Part shown: in pieces, positions 33,588-47,585 of the stretch
Layout: each line of letters opens with the position of its first letter
Numbering within the stretch: the first letter of the stretch is position 1
NCBI GenBank assembly: GCA_033964015.1
Contig: CM066923.1
Coordinates: 7,739,978 to 7,803,977 of the forward strand
Source of the DNA: Scolanthus callimorphus
Taxonomy: Eukaryota; Cnidaria; Anthozoa; Actiniaria; Edwardsiidae
Reading direction: 5' to 3'
Length of the DNA stretch: 64,000 nucleotides
Translations under genes and position numbers: made by a program
The notes under the pieces: generated by a model
Seen by the model: only the letters and a program-made list of their open reading frames with translations
Database searches by the model: none
What the model was told of the DNA's origin: nothing

Positions 33588-35805
33588 ATTCTCCACTTGG
33601 AAGTCTCTCAAGTCTGATGTCGTTAGTGTTTTCGAAGCAGATTCAAAAGTTCCATATAGTTTTCACAGTTCATCTGAAAATCGCTGTGCCTTGGACATGG
33701 AGTTTAGTGAGTTGTTGTCACAAGATAAGTACGATTGTGTTTTAAATACTAATATTGATGTAGACTGTCAGCAATTTTTGACTCAGAATTTACATGAATT
33801 TGAACAAGGTGTTTCTACTTTAATCTTGAAAGATAGACTTAAAATGTGTGTTCCATTTTGGGCTAAGATTGGCTCTCCTGATTGGATTCTGGATGTTATC
33901 TATAATGGGTATAGAATACCGTTTATTGAAATTCCGCCTAGTGTTCTTTTATCCAATAATAAGTCGGCCCTTGATCATTCTGAGTTTGTAGATGAAGCTG
34001 TTTCGGATTTGCTTAAAGCGCATTCAGTCTTGGAAGTTTCTTCGCCTCCGTTAGTTGTTAATCCTCTCACCGTGTCTGTTAATTCTGAAGGAAAGTGTCG
34101 ACTTATTTTGGATTTAAGGCATGTCAATAAATTTATCCCTAAGAGTAAGTTTAGATTAGAGGATGCTCGTGTTTTTCTTAATTATTTACACCCTTCTGGT
34201 TATATGTTTAAGTTTGATATGAAGTCCGGTTATCATCATATTAGCATTTCTCCTGATCATTACAAATTTCTAGGTTTCTCTTGGCCTCTTAATAATTCTC
34301 CTTTCCCCAGATATTTTGTTTTTTCGGTTTTAGCCTTCGGCTTGGCTTCCGCTCCTTTTTTGTTTACTAAACTTTTTCGTCCTCTTGTGAGACATTGGCG
34401 TTCACAAGGCATCCCCTTGGTTTTATATCTTGACGATGGTATCGTCTGTCTTCCCACTCTTGATCAGGCGGAACGCGCAGCTAGTATTGTTAAGCAAGAC
34501 TTAGCTAGTGCTGGTGTGGTTGTTAATTTTGCTAAGTCCGTTTGGTGCCCACAGCAGTCTCTAGAGTGGCTTGGTTTACACTGGGATTTATGCACAAACC
34601 GTGTGTCTATCCCTTCTAGACGAATTTACAGTTTAGTCAATTCACTTCGCTCTCTTAAGCAACAATTTCCCTTTGTTTCTCCTCGCCAGGTAGCTTCTGT
34701 TGTTGGTAAAATAACTCCCCTTGAACCTGGTGTCGGTAATATAGTCTATCTCATGTCCAAATTTTTGCAATCCTTTATTAAGCTTTCTGATGACTGGGAT
34801 TATCCTTTAGATTTTCTGTCTTATCAGTACGTTAAGGAATGCATTTCTGAGATTGATTTTTGGCTGAATAATTGCAATGGCCTTAATGGTAGATCTCTCA
34901 CGCAATATGCGCTACCTTATATTCTCATTTACTCAGATGCTAGTGCTAAGTCTTGTGGAGGGTATACACTTAGTGTAGATTCCGGTGAATTTGAGTTGTT
35001 TTACCAAGCTTTTTCCTCATTGGAGATTGATATGGACAGCAATGCTAGAGAGCTTTTAGCTATTTTGTATGGTTTGAAGTCCTTTAAATCCCTTATCTCG
35101 GGAAAGACTGTCAAAATTTTCACGGATAACAAAAATGCGTCTATCATTACCGCCAGAGGTAGTAATTCCCTTCGTTTGCATGTTTTGGCGCTTGATATTT
35201 TTCGGTTTTGCTCACTTCATAATATTTCTCTTGAGATTGAATGGATTCCTCGTTCACTAAATGAATACGCGGACTCAGTGAGTCGTATTGTCGATTTTGA
35301 TGATTGGGCTCTTTCCAGAGCGTTCTTTTTGCATATTAGCTCACTTTTCGGACCCTTTCATGTGGACCGTTTTTCATCCTCGCGTACGGCTAAGTGTCCT
35401 AGGTTTTATTCTAAGTTTTGGAATCCTGGATGCGAAGGCGTTGATGCGTTTTCTGCTTCTTGGGCAGGTGTGAACAATCTCCTTGTTCCACCTATAAATC
35501 TTGTCGCGCGCGCCATCAGCCATTTGGAAGCTTGTCACGCACGGGAGTTCTTGTTGTTCCTAAGTGGCAATCAGCATGTTTTTGGCCTTTTCTTTTCCCT
35601 CTCGGTGCTCCTAGGTCCTCTGTTGTACGGGTCATGGAGTTTTCGGATCCGTCTGGTATTTTTGATTCTTCTCATCTTAGTTTTTCTACAATTTTTGGCG
35701 CCCAGTCTTTTTTATCTCCAGTGCTGGTTATCTGTCTCAACGCACAGTCTTTTGGTTGATTTAATATATATTTCACAGTCTGTGTCCGGCTATGAAATTT
35801 TTTGA
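33211..35805 (+). CDS. Retrotransposon pol: reverse transcriptase and RNase H
   Basis: An open frame of 864 codons. The real start is unclear, because the first 125 codons overlap gag in another frame; recognisable pol begins near 33590. The reverse transcriptase has CRLILDLRHVNKFIP, FKFDMKSGYHHI, FGLASAPFLFTKL and the catalytic YLDD at residues 406-409. RNase H follows with YSDASAKSCGGYTL, DSNARELLAILYGL and FTDNKNA carrying the acidic residues. A downstream segment (HVDRFSSSRTAKCPRFYSKF, PGCEGVDAFSASW) is typical of DIRS-order polymerases. The last 70 residues are hydrophobic and probably follow a frame change. The RT core itself is intact. Confidence 0.93.
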   Translation: MPWGRKTTKRLEPRRKKLFVIRKDSAAEEMLKNLSLEVAALLNSSPAASTTTGTVANSTIPKLSPSDLVTSTGILHSNPSTASTEGRAVTVALGHTGGGSAPSVLGSSKLALPLQPCPPQPTVVPEFSTWKSLKSDVVSVFEADSKVPYSFHSSSENRCALDMEFSELLSQDKYDCVLNTNIDVDCQQFLTQNLHEFEQGVSTLILKDRLKMCVPFWAKIGSPDWILDVIYNGYRIPFIEIPPSVLLSNNKSALDHSEFVDEAVSDLLKAHSVLEVSSPPLVVNPLTVSVNSEGKCRLILDLRHVNKFIPKSKFRLEDARVFLNYLHPSGYMFKFDMKSGYHHISISPDHYKFLGFSWPLNNSPFPRYFVFSVLAFGLASAPFLFTKLFRPLVRHWRSQGIPLVLYLDDGIVCLPTLDQAERAASIVKQDLASAGVVVNFAKSVWCPQQSLEWLGLHWDLCTNRVSIPSRRIYSLVNSLRSLKQQFPFVSPRQVASVVGKITPLEPGVGNIVYLMSKFLQSFIKLSDDWDYPLDFLSYQYVKECISEIDFWLNNCNGLNGRSLTQYALPYILIYSDASAKSCGGYTLSVDSGEFELFYQAFSSLEIDMDSNARELLAILYGLKSFKSLISGKTVKIFTDNKNASIITARGSNSLRLHVLALDIFRFCSLHNISLEIEWIPRSLNEYADSVSRIVDFDDWALSRAFFLHISSLFGPFHVDRFSSSRTAKCPRFYSKFWNPGCEGVDAFSASWAGVNNLLVPPINLVARAISHLEACHAREFLLFLSGNQHVFGLFFSLSVLLGPLLYGSWSFRIRLVFLILLILVFLQFLAPSLFYLQCWLSVSTHSLLVDLIYISQSVSGYEIF

Positions 35806-35869
35806 TGCCTCAATTTCTGAAGGGTATGAATGGTTCATTCATACTAGGGTATTAGAGTGTATCCCTTTA

Positions 35870-36020
35870 TGGATAGAAAGGGTATTAATATATCACCCTG
35901 CATAGGGTATTAATGTATCACCCTTCATAGGGTATTAATGTATCACCCTGCATAGGGTATTAATGTATCACCCTGCATAGGGCATAAAATAAATGTATCG
36001 TCACCCTGCATAGGGTATGT
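35870..36020. repeat. 25-bp tandem repeat between pol and recombinase
   Basis: About five copies of a 25-bp unit (AGGGTATTAATGTATCACCC plus TGCAT), the last ones degenerate. Each unit is partly self-complementary, with AGGGT near one end and ACCCT near the other. It lies inside the retrotransposon, between the polymerase and recombinase frames. Confidence 0.85.
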
Positions 36021-36125
36021 CATGTATATTTTACGCTCATTGCGAATTCCTTTTACGCTGCATTGGTTAGTTATATTTTATATAATTCATTGTGATCAGT
36101 AATAAATTGTATTTGAGCTAGCTTC

Positions 36126-37128
36126 GTGGTAATTTGTTGTTTTTTCTTTATCTTTACTTCTCTCAGGTTTGCTGACGTCCCACTTTTACAGAGCACAATA
36201 TTGAGAAGTCTGTCATCAAGCATCCCTGGCATCCTTGGACATTCTAGGGCTTCTAATACTCTTAAAGGCTACCATGGATATTTTAATAGATGGAAACGAT
36301 GGTCTAGCAATTTCCCTGAAATATGTTATTTTCCTGCCAGTGATTTCCACGTTGCCTTATTTTTGATTTCTTTATTGCAGTCAGGTTCTTCTTTGTCAAT
36401 TATTCAGCAATGCTTTTATAGTATCAATTTTTTCCATAATGCATGTTCCGTTAGTAATCCTTGTGACAGTACTTTTTTGAGGTCAATTTTTGAAGGATGC
36501 AAACGGCTCGCAGCAAAGCCTAAAGCTCGTACGAGGCAACCTATTTTGCCCATTCATTTACATAAGTTAGTTTGTATGTTTGCTTCTGAAAACGCAACAT
36601 TACGCGACGTTCGAGATGTTTGTTTTTGTCTTATCTCTTTTGCAGGTTTCCTGCGTTTCGACGAGACCAGTCGTCTCAGGTGGTGCGACATTTCGCCGCA
36701 TGAGTCTTTTTTCTCGCTTAATATTATTAGCGGTAAAACTGATCAGCTTAAAAAGGAAATGTTCGGTTAATTTCCAAAACAGGCAATGTTACTTGTCCCT
36801 GTAATATGCTGCTTAGATACGCTAATATGGTCAATAAGACTTTTTCTTCAAACGATTTTGTTTATCAAAAATTTCATATGGAAAAATTAAGGGTCATACA
36901 CTGCGTCCTGGTACACAGTTTTCTTATACCAGCGCAAGGGAAGCTATTATCACCAAATTTAAGGCTATTGGCCTTTCTGATATTGTTGGTTTGCACTCAC
37001 TTAGAATCGGCGGCGCATCTGCTGCTATCAATAACGGTGTTTCCGAAATATCATCAAATTTCATGGGAGGTGGAGCTCTGATTCCGCCAAAGATCTCTAT
37101 TGTCGTCTAAATTTGGACAATCAGCTGT
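36126..37128 (+). pseudogene. Retrotransposon tyrosine recombinase, frameshifted
   Basis: The first frame (36126-36770) holds the core-binding domain (HSRASNTLKGYHGYFNRWKRW) and the start of the catalytic domain with the first arginine (FAGFLRFDETSRLRW). The frame then breaks near 36750. The catalytic continuation lies in another frame around 36890-37060, with HSLRIGGASAAINNG supplying the HxxR pair. A further single-base shift near 37050 leads to RWSSDSAKDLY, which carries the nucleophilic tyrosine. All catalytic motifs survive, but not in one frame. This enzyme would integrate the circular DNA intermediate. Confidence 0.85.
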
Positions 37129-37190
37129 TAGCTTCTTCTTCCGTGGGTCTCTAATTACTCTCTCCTTTTTATACCTCCTTTGTATTCTTG

Positions 37191-37290
37191 ACGTAACTGG
37201 AAAGTGTCTCTCCTACACCCGTGTACGTTCATGTAGAATATACAATATAAACATTTTCTGTGCGGCGGAACGCAGTGACATAGCACAGAA
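37191..37290 (+). repeat. Split direct repeat B1
   Basis: 100 bp starting ACGTAACTGGAAAGTGTC and ending GACATAGCACAGAA, directly abutting A2. It matches B2 (37584-37683) over its full length by eye. Confidence 0.92.
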
Positions 37291-37426
37291 ATGTGTTTAT
37301 GTTGGGCATTCGGAATTTAGCGCTTTGCGCATCCTCTTGGGAATTGTATGCACCTTTAAATCTTGTAGTTTTCATGCAAATTGCACTTGACCTTCCAGTT
37401 ACTCGCTTGAAATCACCACGTTTGTA
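37291..37426 (+). repeat. Split direct repeat A2
   Basis: 136 bp, same as A1 at 32665-32800 by eye, joined without gap to B1. Confidence 0.92.
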
Positions 37427-37583
37427 GACCGGGCAAGTTTTTACTTATTTAATTTCATTGAACTTAATTACATTATCTATTATTCAATACTCTGTTTTCC
37501 ATTGTAAATACTAAGTCACTTTGTCCTTTATGGCTACTTTGCTTTGCTTCTTTGATTATTGTAATTAACCTCGTCTTCAATAA

Positions 37584-37683
37584 ACGTAACTGGAAAGTGT
37601 CTCTCCTACACCCGTGTACGTTCATGTAGAATATACAATATAAACATTTTCTGTGCGGCGGAACGCAGTGACATAGCACAGAA
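37584..37683 (+). repeat. Split direct repeat B2, right end of element
   Basis: 100-bp copy of B1. It ends GACATAGCACAGAA and is followed by unrelated DNA, which defines the right boundary of the retrotransposon. Confidence 0.9.
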
Positions 37684-40600
37684 TTGTATTTATGTTTGCC
37701 AGTCAGTTTGAATTTGCTGGAAGTTCCTTTTAAGTAAAAGGTTTGCATTAAGTAGTGAAAGGCAACGTCGATTTGCCAGAAACATTTCGTAAACAAGACG
37801 GGTTGGGCATGGCCTCCTCGGATTAGTTCACTGGGAGGGGCGTTGCGCAGAATTGAAAAGGGGACCACACCTTGAAACACACTGTACCGCCACCTGTCAG
37901 GAGATTAGGCATCCACAATCACAAATGGTACACACCTCATTGGCGTACTTCAACAAAAGCGTTTCTAGACGAAGGACGGCACCCGGAAACCGAGGTTTTT
38001 CTTTCGAAAGACTTCTACTCTAACAGGTTTGTGAGTTTAATTCGCGTAATAAAGCAGATACGTCTATCTTTTATTGGGTTGAGTAAAACTTTACCAAGAA
38101 GAGAAACATTGAACTTCCGGTTGCCGTACATCGTCCAGAAACGTCTTTCAATTTAAAAATGAGTTCATGTTATGCTTCTTTGTATTTCATTGTATTAGCG
38201 CTCATGACTTCATCATATCAAAGACAAAGGGTTACGTCGTTCTTTTCTTTTTTCGTTTTCATAAATATGGTAAACCATAAGCCTAAATATAAACTATCGA
38301 ATTTCAACTTGCACATTTAAACCATGTACAAACTTCCTTGTTCACCAGAAATAGATTCCGGTACCACCTAATTCACCTTGCATTTGTCTTTGAGGCTTTT
38401 TCATTTTCGGGCTTCAACACTCTTATGTTTGTCAACATTTTAAGCGGTCGAAAGTATGGCTTCTCTGGCCACCGCACACAAACAATATTACAAATTGTTT
38501 CAATAGAAGTGTACTGTGTACTAAATAACTCTACACGTATGCGATATATGTATTTGTGTGAAATCAAAAATTGAATCGGTCTATGAACTTGGACGGTTCG
38601 AGAAAAAAGCAAACCAATATATTAGCTGTATTCACACTAGAGACGAGTTTCCCGTCTGAGACGAGTTTCTCGCCTTGAATATGGTTCCCTGTTCTTCTGT
38701 GATCACGTGAAAGTTTAGGCAGATAACAAGCAAGTGTTGCTGAGCAGAATTGACATAAAGCAGGAACTGGTCTCGAGTGCAAATACGGCTATTGAATAAG
38801 AACCGAAATCCTGAAATCCCACCGAGGTGATGTTACCACATTGTAATGAAAAAGTACGAAGTAAATGAAACAGGATATAAGAATTCTTTAAATACTCAGT
38901 GACATTACGCAGTACTAGAATATCCCAATTATTCCGGAAATCCCGGATATTTCCGACAGCTCAACAAAAGAGGAAATTATATTACGTCATTTTAGGTACA
39001 CAATCAAGTGACGAAGTTAGACGTGTACAGCAGGTACAAGCGTGGAGACATCTGGAGCGACCTTACAATAGACTCTTAATACTCAGTTTAGTTGTTATTT
39101 GGGCCGTCAGATTAAAGGTGCTATGTCAAGGTTGTTTTAACAAATTTCTCTGAAACTAGGGCTGTCTGTTGCATAAACAGCACAGAATCCTATATTGTAC
39201 TTCAGCTTTATGTAAGATTTGCTTTCGCTAGGAAATGTCAAGTTTTAAAACAGTTCAGCCCTTGTAAGAAATAAAAAAAGATCCAATTCCATATGCTCCA
39301 AATTTGAACTTACCTAGATGATTTATTTTGCTAATTTCTTTTGTCGATATTTCTACACTACACATAATGCATTTAAGCCCCAGGGAGTACTCAGGAATAT
39401 CTGTCATCTGAGCAAAATTTGAAGCTTTTGAGCTCGTAAAACGTAGGACTGCTTGCAGTTCCTTAGTTTGGCGAACGTCCGTGAATCTCGCATGAGTATG
39501 TTTCGCCTGAATGCATTTTCGGTTTTATATCGTATCAAAGATCAAAGATAACTCCCTGGAAACATGGCAAAATTATTTGTTAAGTTTAAACTGACAAAAT
39601 GTTTCAGAGAAAAACACATTGTTATTACGACCTTTTGTCAAAATTTTGTCCACCGGATTTCCATTTTGTCAATAACTATGAAAACACGGGAGTGCCTCAA
39701 TGCCAGACGCCATGGCGCCTCGCTACACTTCATGTTTAGAAACGAAAACTTTTCTAGTTTCAAGACTCTGCCCCCGCTGATTCCAAAATGTCTAGGCCAC
39801 GAATAAACACGACAACCTTCATCCTTCCGTTTTGTTGTTTTGGACTCTTGTTTTTGTATAACTCAACCGAGCGATTGATCTTGCTGCATCGACCTATTTC
39901 CGGAAGGTAAAGGATGTTTTCCTTTTTCGTAGGCGGTTCCGTATCACTGCGCTTATAACTTCAACGTGCAACCTAGAGCAAGCCTTGTGGTTTTCAATAA
40001 TTCAACAATATCATAAAACGTTAGAAATGGCTACGTGGAAAAAGGTAAAAATAAAAACGCACATACAACGACGCATCTGCATCCGGATGGATATAGAAGG
40101 TCCCAGAGTGAATAATGAGAGATGACAGAGAGGGACTTAACAGACGACCCTGTTGTAAACCGCCCTGATGAAGAGCTGAAGTGTCGTCCCTAAAAAGTAA
40201 TGTCTAAAAACTGTAGTAATATGTAGTAATTTACACAGAGGAAAAATCAGCATTAACAACAATTCGGTTCATCACCAGAAACCACTAAAAATCCTAAAAT
40301 TGTATAACAAATTCAGAGGAAACCCTGTTTTACCCGCACAGGAAAGCTCAACACATGCGGTTTTTGTTTAAACTCTGATATGACGGGGAAAATCTTCCCA
40401 AAATATATCGTTTACGCGTAGAACTTTCTGGAGTGTGTTGACAAGCGTGGTAGGTGAATCCCGCGGTGAACTCGAAAATTAAATGCATATGTACGTTTAG
40501 TAGCTCTAGGCCCGGAGGTGATAGTGGTACGAAGGCATGGTTAAAAATTTGAGACAAACAACAAAATCACCTCGCATGCGGATTTAGGATTTTACAATGG

Positions 40601-41139
40601 TTCCAAACTCTTTTCCGACCGCAAATCAAATCGTTTCTATTTGTTCTCGTGATATGTGCATTTTCTATTTGAAAAGGAGAGGTCGTATTATCAACACACG
40701 AAAAGCAAAACCATATAAAACACACCATCTTCGGAAACCGAGTTTTGTTTCCTTTCATTAACGAGATTCATATAATATCGTCATATCAAGAGTAGACCCA
40801 CATAAAGAAAGAGCATGTTACCTTATTCCTAAAGTGCCAAAATTTTGTGATACAACAATTCAAAAGACTCCACAATTTTAGAAGATTATTTGTATTTGCG
40901 CTTTCTTGGCAATCTCGTATTGGCCGCTCAATTCTATCAACCAATCATATTTTGTCCAAAATGCAGCTGTGTATTTAGTGATCACGTGCCTGTCGCGTGA
41001 TAGTGATTCTATTTGGCGATGGCGCAAAGAAACCAGTCACGTGTTCAAAGTGATTTTACGTGGCTCACGATTGGCTGGGCAGGGAAACCATACAGCAGCA
41101 ACTTGTAATTTCTCTCGTTTTTAATTGGCCAGGTGTTTG

Positions 41140-41275
41140 GATAGAGCAGATTTCAAATGACTGTTGAAAGTAAAACAGACTTGCCAGCCAATCAGAATGC
41201 GATGAGAAACAAAACACAGCGAGTCTTGTTTTCTAGGGTCACAACTAAACGCAAGTCGTACTTTCTTCGTCCCCT
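41140..41275 (+). repeat. Interspersed repeat (family 4), copy B
   Basis: AGAGCAGATTTCAAATGACTG, AGCCAATCAGAATGCGATG, AAAACACAGCGAG and ACTAAACGCAAGT match 27770-27940 in order. The AGAGC(A/G)GATTTC head recurs at 62300 and in reverse at 63728. Confidence 0.7.
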
Positions 41276-42751
41276 GATTGGTTCGTTGTTTAATTTGTTT
41301 CGTTTCTGATTGGTTAGGTGAGTATCGAGGGGGGAGGGGGCGAGGGAAGAGGAGGGAAAACCCGCCTAATTTTGAAGTTCGTATCATGTAACCGACGTGT
41401 GGCCGGCAGTTGGCAGCGACTCGGAAAAACAATAGCCTTCAGCCAGGCGGTCTTTTTCCTCTCCTCCCCTTTTGTCTCCTTGCATCTCTAACTGTTTACC
41501 TCTTTAAAGATTCCAGATCAATCTCTGTGATTATCAATGTATTTTGGAGGAGTTTTGGCGTCAAAATGCAACAACTTTTTGCAGTTTGGAGTCCAAACCG
41601 AACACCGCGTCCAACCGAACACTTCGGCCGCCTAAGGTGCGGGGATTTCCGCTATAATATTAGCGGAGTACTTTAAAACTTTTTTAACCACATTTTGTTA
41701 AGTATTAGCTGAAGAAGGCCGAAAAAGGCCAAAACATTCTATGATTAAATTTCTAACAGTTAGTGCATTGGTAGTTTTGTCAATTTTCTAACTCTAGTTT
41801 ATTCAACTTTCTGACAAAACTTCTCAGAATCAAATTTTGATCTGCATAGCTGGACAGTCGGTTGGCCGAAGATATATATTAAGAAATATAAAGATATATA
41901 TCATATACAGAGAATACATATAGAGCCATTCCCTTGTTATAGATTCGACAGCCTAACCGCTTGATATTTATTCAGAATGTTTCAGTTTTTCTTGAACAGT
42001 CAAATCCCAGGGCAGGCGTTATATTGTTTTCAATGTGACATTGCAATCGCTTCAACAAAAATAATTAATTTAAAAAGCCTTTGTCAGCCGCCACTCCTTG
42101 GTTATTGTTTTCATTTCGATAATAGAAGGCGACTTATGGGTAGAAATATCGACAATTTCCTTGGGGGAGCATGCCCCCGTACCCCTAGATAAATTGCAAG
42201 GACAAAATGTGCCACCGCCCCTGGAATATATGATTATTTACTATGCCAAATAATCATTCGGTTTAGGGCCCAGTAGCTCCATCGTGGACTAGTTATTTAC
42301 TCCGGCCATGGGTCATTAACGCAAAAAGATGACGCGCACACGCTAATCTCATTTGACAGCAGGAATATCGACACACTATTTTCTGAGGCACCCCTCAGGA
42401 ACAATTAAATTCGAGTAAATTATTTATTACGAAAATAGGATTTTAAATTACGCTTGGCAATTCTTCAGCCTGATGTATCAGCTATCAGTTCAGTTTTGTC
42501 TTTGTTTTGTTATTTTATTTGAGCTGTGTAAGATACTGTTATACAACTTTCCCATCTCCGATTCACCATTTTCGTATCAGATCAAGTTATAGTCGATCTT
42601 TCACGTTTAGGAGTTGACCTGAAACGTGCAAGTTTGGCAGGGCACCCCAGTTTGCACGTGTATTGTCCGCACTTAAAGTAGGTTGGTGTGGGCTACCGTA
42701 GAAAAATGAAAAACGACGGGGGATTGTTTCTGACATTGGTGAAACACTTTT

Positions 42752-42955
42752 TTCCTAAGTTTCGTTTGCATTTTATAGTGGAAAATTTGGTTTTGTAGCC
42801 TAGCCAGTTCTCATTAGGCTCCTGTCATTTGTTAAAAGAAACAAGCCTGTATATGAAATCACCCAGAGCTGTTCACTCGTTTGTTTGACGGAAGCCAAAC
42901 TGCGGTTTATTAATAGTTGGCGAAAAGTTCGCAGAATTATGAAAATTGCAAGTAA
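42752..42955 (+). repeat. Interspersed repeat (family 3), intergenic copy
   Basis: TTTCGTTTGCATTTTATAGT, GAAATCACCCAGAGCTGTTC, TGACGGAAGCCAAACTGCGG and CGCAGAATTATGAAAATTGC match 27215-27405 in order. It also shares the AGCCTAG stretch with that copy. Confidence 0.8.
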
Positions 42956-45693
42956 TTCGCATATCCCTCAAGGATTTTCAAAATGCAGTTAGTTTTGTGA
43001 CGGCAGTGGCCAGTGCGCATGTGCGGATCTGCTTTAGTTGAACGACTTCCCATTTTCAACAAAAGGTCCTAAATAGAATATGCTACTTGAGTCTAACAAA
43101 ACAAAACCGTTAGTCAGTTAAAAATATCCAGCATCGAGGAGACAAGCCTTAATAATTCAGCGGAAGCACAACATTGTCATCGTTTTCCGCATCACGTAGA
43201 CTAACGCGAGGCAAGGCTATGAAACGCTACCCACTCTAAACGGACAAGTTTGATTCACGTTGGTATATTATGTTTCTTACGCGTTTTGTCGCTGTTGTCC
43301 CGCTATTCTTTGACAGTATCGCTGTTTCTTGGGGGTACACCAATAGACAGATATTCCCATTAGGGGATTATAAAAGCGTTAGGAATGAAAAAAGCAGCGC
43401 AAAGCCAAGATTAATTTTCATTTAACGGCGCGCAGGTAAAGAACAAAGCTGGCAAAATTGGACGAGAATTAATTAAAGTTTAATTTGCAAGGGAGGCCTA
43501 ATTCGGCGTTACCTTTGGTGCAAACTGTTATTGCCTTTTGGTTTCTTTAAGTTTTTCAGGTAGAAACTCTTTAGCTATTATTTTCCTACTAAATGTTTAA
43601 TTGCCGAATACTTTGTGTTGACAAATGCAATTACATTTCCAACGGCGCGCAAACAAAACGTTCAAGCACTCTTTGTTGGAGATGAAGCGGTTCTAACATC
43701 AATTCTGAATACTGAACGATACATCATATCAATCGGAGTCGATACGCTCCTACAATAAAATAGCTACACGTTGTTCCACTTTTCCGCTAATCCTCTGGAA
43801 AAAATATAACAAAGAAGAGAACCCAAAAGACCATCGGCGAAGTTTCTCGAACGGGAGTTGCATGACGTCATGAAGGTGACGTCATAATGGAATCAGTGGT
43901 CGGTGAAACGCGTAGTTTTCTACTGTTACTCTTTTTGGGTTTTCTGTTCCCTGCTAGCAGAGGCCTCTTTTCTCTGCATTCTACTAGCAGGGAAGGTTTT
44001 CTGTAAAACCAAAGAATAAATTTGCGAGGCCTTTTCTCCTTGGGCTTAATATTTGTTTTTCAGTTTAATTACAATTCTATCTGAACGTTGCATTTATCAT
44101 GAGCTTGTGAAACGGTCTAAACCCCCAATTAAGAACAAATTCATAGCGGCTGGCGTTTTTGTTCAAAGTTTTTATTTCACCATTGTTATCAACCTCCTTC
44201 TCCGGGAAGTTAGCTGACAATATTATTTTTGTGTGAAAATTTTCGAGCTCTTACTCATTATTATCAAAAAATAAAGTTCTTTTTTTACTTTGATTTTCAA
44301 GAGGTGAAAAATATAAGGGACTTTAAAGTCTGGTTATAAACACCCATACAATTAATGTTTCTTCATGCAAGAAAAATATAGGCTTCTCTTATATACAGTG
44401 TCAGTCAAGAATATTGGCCTTATTATAAGCTGTGTAAACGTCAAAGATTGATAATTGCATTAAGTTAAATATAGAAGCTAAACAGGTTGCGAAACTGTTT
44501 TAGCAACTTTAGCTTTTTACCAGACAAAAAGCTCCCTATGTTTATTACTGCATATGTAAAAACAATCTACAGTTGTCAATATCAAGTGAAGTTTTGAAGT
44601 CATTGAATTTGCTATTACAAAGCTGAAGAGACTGACCCCTTGTATCTAAACTTTTAGTTCTTTTTTGATTCAATATACAGTACTTAAGAAAGTGGTCCGA
44701 TTAAAAATAAAAGTTAAGTTTTACTGATCTCGGTGACCGACAAAATTGGTGTAAATTAATATTTTTGTTTTGATTTGTCCCTGTCAGTGAACCCTAGTTC
44801 CGATTCAGTGACATGGCTTAACACACCGCTGAATCTTAGGAAGATAATTGCACAAAGACTACCGGTAGAGTCTGCCTATTCGTGTACATTCAATGAAGCA
44901 GAAAGTAAAGCTTCACTTGACTTGACTCTTCAATAAGCGAAAATGCGTTTGCGTACAAAAATATACTTCTCTTTTTTTTCTGTCTATAAAATACAGTACT
45001 ATGGTGTATGGTTTCCTTTCTCGGTTTGGTTTCTTGAGGCGTGTCATTAAGCTGATCTGCTGGCAAACAAATTCGGTTTGCTTTTAAACTCAGGAAATTA
45101 TTCCCTGTGGGTGGAGCAAATTAAGGATTATATTTTACACAACCAAGCTCTAGGTCTTTGGATACTTGATCTATGAATCCCAGCATTAAGCGATTCGTCT
45201 AATCGAAATATGACACACGAAACCAAATACGATACTATTATTACTACACTATTCATTCACTCTAATAATCACTTTACTCTAACTCCAAATTTTCCTACCC
45301 TCTCTAAAATTAAATGTATACTACTAAATTAAAGGCGATTCGAACGCCAACTCTGCCGTTTCGCTACGAAACAATGTTCTTTTAGTTCTTTGCCTTTTCA
45401 TAGCTCTGATGCGTTATTGTTCAATAAAACCCCATCAACTCCCGCATTGTTTTAGGAAATCTGATTTCGTTTATTCTGTATAACTAAGTATCAAAGCATC
45501 GCGTCGAATTATTTCACACGCAGATGAGTTTTCTAGGAGTTAAACTTTGATTAAACTAAATGCCTTTGTCATTTGCGCGCTATATATGGCTAAAATATAG
45601 ACAAGCGTATATACAATAGAAAATGCATCCCTAGGTACTCTAAAATTGATATCAACTCAAGATGGCGTGCGAGAGAACAGCTATACCACTTCA

Positions 45694-47386
<1,693 letters not shown>

Positions 47387-47585
47387 CGCTGACGTCTGGA
47401 ATCAAGTCACTATGAGACCACAATTACTATGAGGCTTGTGATTTGCCTTTCTAGATTCGCATGTAAAGTCCTTTCGCCTGCGTCTCGGGTTGGCCGTAAT
47501 TGATCTCAACTCGTCAAATGTCACACAGATATAGCCGAACAGTCTCTGTACTTCACAACGCAGGGGGCTAGTGCGGGCTTGGTCG

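Larger units (their letters stand above)
32665..37683 (+). mobile_element. Tyrosine-recombinase retrotransposon, Ngaro/PAT-like
   Basis: A 5.0-kb element with gag (zinc knuckle), pol (reverse transcriptase and RNase H) and a tyrosine recombinase, bounded by split direct repeats in the order A1 (32665-32800), ORFs, B1 (37191-37290), A2 (37291-37426), spacer, B2 (37584-37683). That layout is diagnostic of Ngaro/PAT-type members of the DIRS order, as opposed to DIRS1 with inverted ends. I see no methyltransferase domain between RNase H and recombinase, which favours Ngaro/PAT. No protease or DDE integrase is present, as expected. The gag and recombinase frames contain shifts, so the copy as given is not intact. 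Confidence 0.93.
37684..45690. other. Gene-poor intergenic stretch with scattered repeats
   Basis: Eight kilobases without a gene I can support. It contains interspersed repeats at about 41140 and 42752, and a CTGCTAGCAGAGG repeat near 43947 related to 49525. The rest is AT-rich unique-looking DNA that probably includes the YAP 3' UTR at its right end. A short frame at 37872-38032 ends at a donor-like site but has no acceptor or family match. Confidence 0.5.

Noticed and set aside
32665..37683. LTR retrotransposon or endogenous retrovirus
   Set aside because: No long terminal repeats, protease, integrase or envelope; the recombinase and the split repeats define a tyrosine-recombinase retrotransposon.
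37872..38032. Possible exon (RRLGIHNHKWYTPHW) ending at a GTTTGT donor-like site
   Set aside because: No convincing acceptor, no partner exon and no family recognised.
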